NCBI GenBank assembly: GCA_009760855.2
Contig: WPIO01000127.1
Coordinates: 512,501 to 576,500, forward strand
From: Cristatella mucedo
Taxonomy: Eukaryota; Bryozoa; Phylactolaemata; Cristatellidae
Length of the DNA stretch: 64,000 nucleotides
Direction of reading: 5' to 3'
Made by a program: the position numbers and the translations under genes. Position 1 is the first letter of the stretch. The number at the start of each line of letters is the position of its first letter. The notes under the pieces were generated by a model. That model did not search any database, was not told the DNA's origin, and saw only the letters and a list, made by a program, of their open reading frames with translations. Positions 44,475-64,000 of this stretch are shown here, in pieces.

Positions 44475-45381
44475 TCAGTTCGAATGCTTGCCCATAGAAA
44501 TACAGTCAGTGGATGATACCAGTGATTCGACGGATTGTCGAATAGTTCTTTTCGCTGACAGTTTGTTGTGCTCGTGATCGCCATCTTGCTGCCACATAAA
44601 ATCTAGCTTCTCATGCCAACACACTTGAAATTCCGACATTTTTTTTACGAGATCCAAGTATTTACTCCGGTTCATAATGGCTTCTTTGCAGTGGAGTTCC
44701 TGTGCTAGCTGCCGTGCCACAGCCCCATTCCTTTGCCATCTCCCAGCCGAAGCAGAATTATTCATTTTGTTTGTTTTTCAAGCATGATTGTACTTACCAT
44801 TCAATTGCGTTACCCTTTGCAGCAAATGTAAAGCGCCTAGAAAGAGATTACGTTCTCTGAAGGCGCTTTATCAAGTGCATTATTTATTATTATTATTATT
44901 AGAACTGTGCAGTCTCCTCGAGGCAGTCGTCATCGTATACCTCATTACTGCTCATCGTGGCTACAGCTCTCCTACCACAATTGAAAATAGCGAACTTTGA
45001 TTCACCGGCCCACAGAACCCCTTGAAAGTCAGCTCAGGTTCGGCACGTGGTTGCTAGCCTGTTGCAGGTAGCTTAGTTTTTGCATTTTAGAAAGCAGAGG
45101 CTTACCGTGGGCAATCCTGGAGGGTAAACGTTGCCGGTGTAACCTCCTGAACGCTTTTTGAGCCCCGTGGTAAATTAAAGTATCCACCTGGCAACAATTT
45201 TTTCAGGAGAAATCCTGCTTTTTAAGGCTTTCGTTTCTATGGCCCTGTCATCCCGATTGTCTGTCAGCAATTTTGGGCTACTACGCTGCTGCCTCGGTTT
45301 CATCATACTGAGTTGAAACTGTTCCTTGATATTGTAGCGTACAGACTGCTTGGAAATCATAAGGGCTCTAGAAAGCAGCAT
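44475..45381 (-). pseudogene. Tc1/mariner-type transposase relic
   Basis: Minus-strand pieces in order: an N-terminal helix-turn-helix-like part with SPKLLTDNRDDRAIE and SRISPEKIVARW; GYTGNVYPPGLPTV; QGVLWAGESKFAIFNCGRR, the first catalytic region with Gly in place of the usual Asp in W(S/A)DE; then, after an inserted L2-A end, EAIMNRSKYLDLVKKM and FMWQQDGDHEHN, the second catalytic region. Frames differ between pieces and stops intervene, so it is inactive. The terminal inverted repeats were not identified. Confidence 0.75.
44768..44903 (+). mobile_element. L2-A 3' end inserted into the Tc1-like relic
   Basis: TTTTTCAAGCATGATTGTAC 3'UTR, TTTGCAGCAAATGTAAAGCG, the hairpin, then ATTT(ATT)n. 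It separates the two catalytic parts of the transposase. Confidence 0.9.
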
Positions 45382-45387
45382 ATCTTG

Positions 45388-45550
45388 TCATAGCCAAGGT
45401 AATGCGGTTGCTTTCACGACCTTGGTCCTGAGGTCGTGGGTTCGAATCCTGTGGTGGGCGATCCTTTATCGCCACTGCAAGCGGTGGTGATAGCCATAAA
45501 GGCTCTTCTGTCGCTATACAAAAGGGGGCGGTTTAATCAGCTAGGATTTA
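45388..45550 (+). mobile_element. SINE-B copy
   Basis: GGTAATGCGGTTGCTTTCAC, GGGTTCGAATCCTGTGGTGG, TTTATCGCCACTGCAAGCGG, GTCGCTATACAAAAGGGGGC. Sits at the 5' edge of the Tc1-like relic. Confidence 0.9.
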
Positions 45551-45699
45551 TTTTATTTATTTAGCCTCCCAAATGCAGTCCCCGCTATTTTTTTCGCTTT
45601 CATGAAGGCCGAAATCTCCCTTGCTTGTCAATCCCTAGGTGCTTGTTAGCTAACATTTAACATTCTAACATTTTCAATCTAAGCTAACTTTCTGGGAAA

Positions 45700-45960
45700 T
45701 GTCACTGCTCAGACAATTACTTTCCTGCTGACGACTATGGCACATCCTTTCCAGCCGCCCTGAGCTGCTACTTCCAGGCTACTCACTACCTCAACTGCTC
45801 TCTTGACTCAGCTATGCTTCTAAAGTTCTCTTTGTTGTGTGAGATGAAGTCTGTTGGCAACCAGATGCGTGCCGAAAGCCTCTTAGGCTGCTAGTGCGCT
45901 ATGCAAAACTCGCCTGAACCCACATAGTCTTTGTGGATTTGTGGAGTCGCAGTCAGATAT
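45700..45960 (+). mobile_element. L2-B LINE 3' end
   Basis: GACTATGGCACATCCTTTCC, CTCACTACCTCAACTGCTCT, TTGTTGTGTGAGATGAAGTC, GTGCGCTATGCAAAACTCGC and the distal hairpin arm. Diverged. Confidence 0.87.
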
Positions 45961-46614
45961 GCACGCATGATAGCATTCGGTAGGCCTGCTATTTTAGTGA
46001 GGTTTGCCATAATTAATTAGGTCATTTTGTATGTTTCCTTTTAGATATTTTCTTGTATAATTTGCTTCTCCGGGTCCTGAATGCTATTAAAACTACTTTA
46101 TTAAGTATGGATTGAAACTGGGATTAGCATACAGGACCGCCTGCCTATACAGTGCTGCACTCCTGCCACTCATTTGCACCAGCTGGGCTGCTTGTAACAC
46201 GTGATCTTTCCGGTTTCGGCTGCTTGCTGTATGCTACTGCTGCTGGCTGCTCTCATGGCTGACAATCAAAGAACACGGCCATGCCTGCCACACCGAGGCT
46301 TGAGGCTGTGAGGTGCCACGCCTTTGGGGAAAATGTCAACCACCCATTCGGGCGAGCACTGAGTGCTGAATGCAGAACCCATCTGCATTTCGAAAGCCTA
46401 GGTTACAAGGAGAATGTAAACAAATAAAGGTTCTGGCAGGAGTGATGGCAACCTTAATTGACTTGGAGCAGAGGCTAATAAGCTTGATGGCTTCCTGCCC
46501 TTGCCCAACTAACCTGCTGCCCCCCCCCCCAGTATGTTCTTGTGTGCTCCAGTGCATGCTTGTCTAAGCACGTGATACCATACCTGCGATCAACCCTTGG
46601 TCCTGGCTTCTCTT

Positions 46615-46690
46615 GTAGTGAGTTGTATAACGCATGAATAGAAGTTTGTTCATCTAAGACTGCTATACAAAAGACTTGCTATTGCTATTC
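46615..46690 (+). mobile_element. SINE 3' scrap
   Basis: GCATGAATAGAAGTTTGTTC, CTAAGACTGCTATACAAAAG followed by ACTTGCTATTGCTATT. Fits a degraded SINE end only loosely. Confidence 0.35.
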
Positions 46691-46699
46691 CTGCTACCC

Positions 46700-47145
46700 C
46701 ATGGGCAGTGTAAAGCTGCAGCCGACTGCCTTCCTATGTATTCTCAAGAGTTAGGTTTATAGCATAGGTTTGAAACTATGTATTTATGAACCGAGCTGTG
46801 CTAAAATAGCCCCTGACATCTGCATCTCAGTTTACACATTACTAACGTGACTAAAAATAGGGAAGCCGGCCTAGCTGTCCTTGATCCGGCTTCGTATCTG
46901 CTGCTCCCCCCAGTGCTGCTAGCTGTGTTAAATTCAAGCTTCATCCTCAGACTGAAGGTATTGTAGCATCGACTATTCTCTTGCATTCGTTTTTAAACAA
47001 TGAAATTGTTTATTATGTTGAATTTATAAAATTTATTAATAATTATTCTGAATAGTGTTTTGTGCAGGAGCATTCTTCTTCATCGATCAGGGAGAAGCTG
47101 TAGACAGCTGTTTTCTTGAGGCATTGCCTTTTTTTTATTAAAGAA
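46700..47145. other. No gene recognised
   Basis: AT-rich toward the right end; no supported frame. Confidence 0.4.
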
Positions 47146-47149
47146 TTAT

Positions 47150-47266
47150 AATTCATGTGTATAGCACAGGCGCATCACATATGCCATGGGCCTTGACACA
47201 TTCACCTTGACCTCGGTCGTTGAAGGCCTTAAGCACCTTAACCACTGGACCAAATCAGCTCGGCAT
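47150..47266 (-). mobile_element. SINE-A copy, degraded
   Basis: On the reverse strand CTGATTTGGTCCAGTGGTTA, AGGTGCTTAAGG and GACCGAGGTCAAGG match the head, and TGTGATGCGCCTG the tail start; hairpin lost. Confidence 0.65.
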
Positions 47267-47299
47267 TCGTCATACATTCACTGGTGGCTCAGTTCGCCT

Positions 47300-47400
47300 A
47301 CCTGTGAATCGATGCGCACACAGACACACACATGTGCGCACACTCACACATACACTTGCATGCATGCACACTCATACACATACACCCCCTATTTACACAG
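47300..47400. repeat. CA-rich low-complexity stretch
   Basis: ACACAGACACACACATG and similar irregular CA runs 70 bp upstream of the candidate acceptor of exon 1 of the plus-strand transporter. Confidence 0.75.
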
Positions 47401-47474
47401 GCCATGCTAGCCTCAGGATGGTTATAACCCACTTGCACTGGCTGAACTTAATTTTGAGTCTTAATTATTTGCAG

Positions 47475-47567
47475 GTCTCGTGACTGCTCTACTACTGATA
47501 CAGCCTGGTTTCAGCTGTGGTCTTCTCTCTGCCGTTTGACCGTCATCCACTGTCCTAGTTATCCTCA
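47475..47567 (+). promoter_or_regulatory. Candidate 5'UTR of the plus-strand transporter
   Basis: Follows a TTAATTATTTGCAG acceptor-like site and runs into the start ATG. The reading frame has a stop 12 nt before the ATG. If the acceptor is real, transcription starts further upstream. Confidence 0.4.
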
Positions 47568-60254
<12,687 letters not shown>

Positions 60255-60411
60255 GTGAGTGCTGCAGGTGCCCGCCAGTTGCTGCCGACTTGTCGCTCGC
60301 GGCGAGCGCCGCTGCTAGCGCCGCTGCAGCCTTCTTCCCAGTCGAGTCGCCTGGGATGATGTCGGAAGCCGTGCGTGTGTGTCTCGTGTGGAGTTAAACG
60401 GATTCAGATAG

Positions 60412-60770
60412 TAATACTTGTAATGATTTGTCTGTATAGCACCTTCAGAGAGTTTGGTCTCTTTCTAGGCACTTTACATAACGCTATAGAGGGAGCACGA
60501 TCAAAGGAAGCATGATCAAATGATTAGTGGTAGCATGCGCAATGTCAACAAGCACAACATGGTCAGAGGTGACATGCGCAGTGTCAACATGTAAAGTATG
60601 GACATTGGTAGCATGCATAGTGTACGCACGCATAAGCACGAAAAGTGGGTATTACCACGGGGTCCCACTAAAAGCCCCCTTAAGGAAGTGCGTTTTAAGC
60701 TTCTTTTAAATTTCGTCTAATCAAAGATGTCGTGACGTCAGTCGGAAGGGAGTTCCAGGCTTTGGGAGCG
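60412..60770 (-). mobile_element. L2-A variant, 3' part
   Basis: On the minus strand the right end reads APKAWNSLPTDVTTS, the ORF2 C-terminus, then the 3'UTR and hairpin variant with GTGCCTAGAAAGAGACCAAA. No clean tail at the left end. Confidence 0.85.
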
Positions 60771-60905
60771 TGCAGCAAATGTAAAGCGCCTAGAAAGAGA
60801 TTGAGTTCTCTGATGGTGCTATATACAATTAATTAATATTATCATTATTAACATTATTACATTATTATTATTATATATTATTATCATTATCAAGTGTATT
60901 ATTAC
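60771..60905 (+). mobile_element. L2-A 3' end abutting an inverted L2-A variant
   Basis: GCAGCAAATGTAAAGCGCCT, hairpin, then an irregular ATT/ATC tail of about 90 bp. Starts exactly where the minus-strand variant stops, giving two LINE ends back to back. Confidence 0.87.
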
Positions 60906-61039
60906 TATTACTGTTGTTATTCTCAAAATTCCATACTCTCAGGGGTGATTAACTTTGCAGCCTGACTGCAACCTCTTAATTGCTAGGTCGAAAGGTTTTT
61001 CTTTTATTTGAGTTTCATAACTCAGCAATCTGCTCACTA

Positions 61040-61435
61040 CACAGGGCCGGAGTTCTGCCAGTGGTGTACTGCAGAAGTTGCGACAGGTGATTACTTTTAA
61101 GTGTATGGATCAGCTTGGCTTCTTATCTGAGCAAGCCTCTATTTTCAAAATGCGAGTTAGCTGAAAGTGGGCAAAGTCGACATTGAGAGCTCGTGAAAGG
61201 TCGTTTTGGAATTTGACACCCAGATGCAATGCAGTGGCTACAATTGGCGTGTGGGCCAAGGCCATTTTGTGGGTTGTGCTTGCCACTTTTTCTATTACCA
61301 TTTCATTCAAGAATGTTTGTTGCCATCAAAATGTCAAGTACAGATATGCATGCTGAAAATGAGTTATAGGGAGCTTGAGCTTGAGGGGGAAGCTGCAAGC
61401 AATATGGAAAGGCTGCGTGTCATCTGCATAAAATT
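61040..61435 (-). mobile_element. L2 reverse transcriptase and C-terminal relic
   Basis: The minus strand reads FYADDTQPFHIACSF near 61435-61385, then GVKFQNDLSRALNVDFAHFQ and LTRILKIEACSDK, matching GVVYQSDLSLDDH....FQL.NIAKIRACLDK of the large copy. Heavily eroded. Confidence 0.72.
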
Positions 61436-61639
61436 GGAGTTTAGATCGTGCTTGGTGATTGAATCGGCAAGACTATGTTGAGGGAACCCCACGAGAAGAA
61501 GGCTAGTTATCATTTAGTTTAAGGTTAGCGACTGGCATTGCGGACCGAATGTATGAGAGTCAGGCATTAAGTGCATCACTTATCTTGGCTGATTGTGATG
61601 TTTGAATGCAAAGTCTACGTGTACGTTTGGCCTACAATC

Positions 61640-61825
61640 GGTGAGCCGTGATGGCTCAGTAGGTTAGGCGGTTGCTTTTCACGACCTCTGTCCCGAAGTA
61701 GTTGGGTTCGAATCCTGCAGTGAGCACTAGCCACTATATATATAGCCACTATAGCCACTGCAAGCCGTAGTGATAGCCGTAAAGGCTCTTCTGTCGCTAT
61801 ACAAAAGAGGCTGTTAAATCAGCTT
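61640..61825 (+). mobile_element. SINE-B copy
   Basis: Head GGTGAGCCGTGATGGCTCAG with A box TGGCTCAGTAGG, B box GGTTCGAATCC, an inserted TATATATA stretch, GCCGTAGTGATAGCCGTAAA and GTCGCTATACAAAAGAGGC. A good template for the family consensus. Confidence 0.92.
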
Positions 61826-61884
61826 GTATATAATATACAAGTGATGGTCGCTGACACGGGCCTGATTTACCTTCTCCAGAGGCT

Positions 61885-61887
61885 CTA

Positions 61888-61951
<64 letters not shown>

Positions 61952-61965
61952 TGCGTGCGTGCGTG
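61885..61965. repeat. (AT)n/(GT)n microsatellite
   Basis: ATATATAT then GTGTGTGT and GCGTGCGT runs. Confidence 0.93.
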
Positions 61966-62004
61966 TAATCGCAGAACAGCAGTGGACCAAGATTGCCCCA
62001 CTTG

Positions 62005-62085
62005 CAGCAAGTGTTAAAGAGCCTAAATAAAGGTCTGGGTCGCTTAGGATGCTATGCAAAAGACTTATTATTATTATTAGTTTTA
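62005..62085 (+). mobile_element. L2-A-like 3' end, diverged
   Basis: GCAAGTGTTAAAGAGCCTAA, ATGCTATGCAAAAGAC and TTATTATTATTAG tail; hairpin eroded. Confidence 0.55.
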
Positions 62086-62504
62086 AAAGATCCTCGTCTA
62101 ATGCCACGTGTGACTGGGCTGCTTGATGGGACATGATGTCGAAATGGCACACGAGCCCCGTTCACGGTGGCATCAGCTGAGCCATCGAATTCTGTTGCAT
62201 TAGCTGCATTTTTTTCCACGGTATCCATCTGATGTCGACTAGTGAAATTTTATATTGGATAATGCCATTTTCTGTTCTCAATCTTGATGTTGGTCTGGAC
62301 TTCGATCTGCAGATCAATGATAGTGGCATTGCATTCTAGAGTTTCTTTCCTGGCAAATACTAGTCGAGGCTATCCATTTCCGATCATTCTTGAATGCAGG
62401 TTAACGTGCTTTCTTGTTGCACTACTAGTTATGATCCCATTTTACTGACCCTATGCATGTAGCTAACAACAGACTAGTGGCCTGTTATATAAAAATATAG
62501 TTTA

Positions 62505-62630
62505 TTTCTTTAGTGCCCTAAGAGAACTTAATCTCTATCCAGGTGCTTCATCTATGCCATAGGCTTAAGCCCACGATCTTGGTCGTCAGAGGCGAGCACC
62601 TTAGCCTCTAGGCCAAGCCAGGGTACTGTG
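62505..62630 (-). mobile_element. SINE-A copy, diverged
   Basis: Reverse-strand hairpin (CCCTAAGAGAACTTAATCTC) and head TGGCTTGGCCTAGAGGCTAA. Middle region altered. Confidence 0.78.
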
Positions 62631-62654
62631 CATATTGCTGGGTTTGCATCTTCT

Positions 62655-63180
62655 CATGTAATGTAATGTAATGTAATGTAATGTAATGTAATGTAATGTA
62701 ATGTATCTCCGTCAGTAACTCCACAAAGTCATAAAGACCATGTGGGTGTTACGCAGGAGAGTTTTGTATAGCGCACTCACAGCCTAAGCGGCTTTCGGTA
62801 GCCAACAGACTTCGTCTCACGCAACAAAGAGAAAGTGGGAAGCATAGCAGAGTCAGGAGAGCAGTTGAGGTAGTGAGTAGCATAGAAGTAGCAGTTCAGG
62901 ACCGCTGAAAAAGATGTGCCATAGTCGGCAGTTGGAGAGTAGATGTCGTTGCGTAAGAATTGTGGAAGCGAGTTCCACAGCCTAGGACCTGCAGAGCTAA
63001 AGCTTCTGTCGCCAACTGTCTATAAGCAGAGGAATGGGACAGCTAATTTATTGTCCACACCGGACCTGAGGGTGCGAACAGGCTGAAACTGATGCAGCAG
63101 TTCAGCTAGGTACGAAGGAGCCAAGCCGTGGCGGGCCTTGTGGGTCAGCATAAGAACTTGGCATGCTTTAATATGGAGAG
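62655..63180 (-). mobile_element. L2-B LINE 3' part with long tail
   Basis: The tail is (TGTAA)n at 62655-62705 on the plus strand, i.e. (TTACA)n on the element strand. Next come the hairpin, 3'UTR and the coding remnant LTHKARHGLAPSYLAELLHQ, DNKLAVPFLCL, TVGDRSF. The clearest copy of the L2-B terminus. Confidence 0.94.
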
Positions 63181-63770
63181 GCAACACATCTGGACATATA
63201 AAATAAAATATAAAGTAAACGAGATCCTTCACCCTGAAATGTGTGAGGACTCGGCCATGCAGCCCCCAATTAGCGTAAGCTTTGAAAATGTCAATGAATT
63301 ACTAACTGCTTTCGTCAGTATCTGGAGGCCATTGATTTTAAATCTCATTTTAGTAACATGCAGCTTGTTCCTCTGCAGCAGTAGTCAGTGGCGGTAGTTC
63401 AGTAGAAAGCACTAGCTGCTCATCGGTTCATGTGGATGACTTGTAGCACGTTCGCACGTGTCACTTGTGAGGCATTCCATAGATCCTTGGAATCTATCTA
63501 AGAAGCTCATAGTCAGTAGCATCGTAGCATCGATATTACGACACGCATTCTTGTTAGGCCTTAGGCGTAGCCTCATTAGTTATTGACCTAGCGCTTCTTT
63601 CTTGCATCGACCTTGCATTGCCCCGTGTTTTTGCCACGGCTAGGCCCCGGCAACTACCCTTTGTTTCTTAGCTCAGGGCTAGGCTGCTCCGACTTTACGA
63701 CCCTAGTCGTAAAATGGAGTCCGGCAGCAGGCGATTTATTATCACTCACTAAGATGGAGGAATAAGTGTC
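63180..63770. other. No gene recognised
   Basis: No frame matching the missing last exon of the plus-strand transporter was found here. Confidence 0.45.
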
Positions 63771-63777
63771 ATCTGCT

Positions 63778-63965
63778 GCTAGTGAGTTACAGAAGTCGAA
63801 ACGGCATGTTGCAAATACATGCGGACCAACTTTGACTTGGTATCCTGTTCAAGCAGGCCTGAATTTTTGCTAGGTTACATAGCTGATTGTAGGCAAACTT
63901 GACTCGGCAGCCGAAGTGCACCTCTGTGAAATGTCACTTTGGAGTAATGCACCCAGATTGCGTAC
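63778..63965 (-). mobile_element. L2 ORF2 relic
   Basis: The minus strand reads NLGALLQSDISQRCTSAAES and a degraded ...QL.NLAKIQACL, matching the region around 55680-55800 of the large copy. Confidence 0.68.
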
Positions 63966-64000
63966 ACATGCTACAGGAGGTGGCAAGCATTAGCCATGTC

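Noticed and set aside
60255-60397. Extension of plus-strand exon 4 to the stop at 60397
   Set aside because: It follows a consensus GTGAGT donor at the same place where the paralog splices, and the Ala-rich tail lacks the TM12 expected for the family.
61042-61094. AG-GT bounded segment as last exon of the plus-strand transporter
   Set aside because: The frame gives no TM12-like hydrophobic sequence and the region fits a minus-strand L2 relic.

Overview
This is a window of animal nuclear DNA, most likely from an invertebrate. The reasons are multi-exon genes with GT-AG introns of 0.25 to 9.6 kb, abundant LINE retrotransposons of the L2 group of the CR1/Jockey superfamily, tRNA-derived SINEs, a Tc1-like transposon relic and many microsatellites. 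I cannot name the species. There are no operons, rRNA genes, CRISPR arrays or bona fide tRNA genes.

Two host genes can be assembled exon by exon. Both encode SLC16-type (monocarboxylate transporter-like, major facilitator superfamily) membrane proteins and they lie head to head. The minus-strand gene is complete in five coding exons (28511-28448, 22955-22812, 22565-22425, 18160-17048, 8111-7939). Together these give 1635 nt, one uninterrupted frame of 544 residues plus stop. The plus-strand gene has four visible exons (47568-47667, 57245-57388, 57734-57877, 59103-60254). Its last exon, for the final transmembrane part, is not seen and probably lies past the window end. All introns are phase 1 and sit at matching positions in both genes, so they are duplicates. 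The plus-strand protein keeps a Lys in TM1 and an acidic/Arg pair in TM8, residues used for proton-coupled transport in mammalian MCT1. The minus-strand protein has lost all three.

Layout: 1-7.9 kb, downstream flank of the minus gene with LINE and SINE scraps and a CpG-rich patch near 0.44-0.77 kb. 7.9-28.5 kb, minus-strand transporter, whose introns are full of LINE, SINE and satellite sequence. 28.4-30.2 kb, CpG-rich promoter region around its first exon. 30.2-37 kb, repeats. 37.1-38.4 kb, second CpG-rich region with a strong splice donor, a candidate 5' end for the plus-strand gene. 38.5-47.4 kb, repeats, a broken Tc1-like transposase and a perfect 38-bp palindrome. 47.5-60.3 kb, plus-strand transporter; its first intron holds a 5'-truncated L2 element with a nearly intact reverse transcriptase. 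60.3-64 kb, more LINE and SINE copies.

Two L2-like LINE families recur; the labels are mine. L2-A ends in a hairpin plus (ATT)n, and L2-B ends in a different hairpin plus (TACAT)n. SINE-A carries the L2-A hairpin at its 3' end, which suggests it borrows that LINE's machinery. SINE-B is a second tRNA-derived family. Calls rest on reading translations, splice sites and copy-to-copy comparison within the window; no database search was possible.
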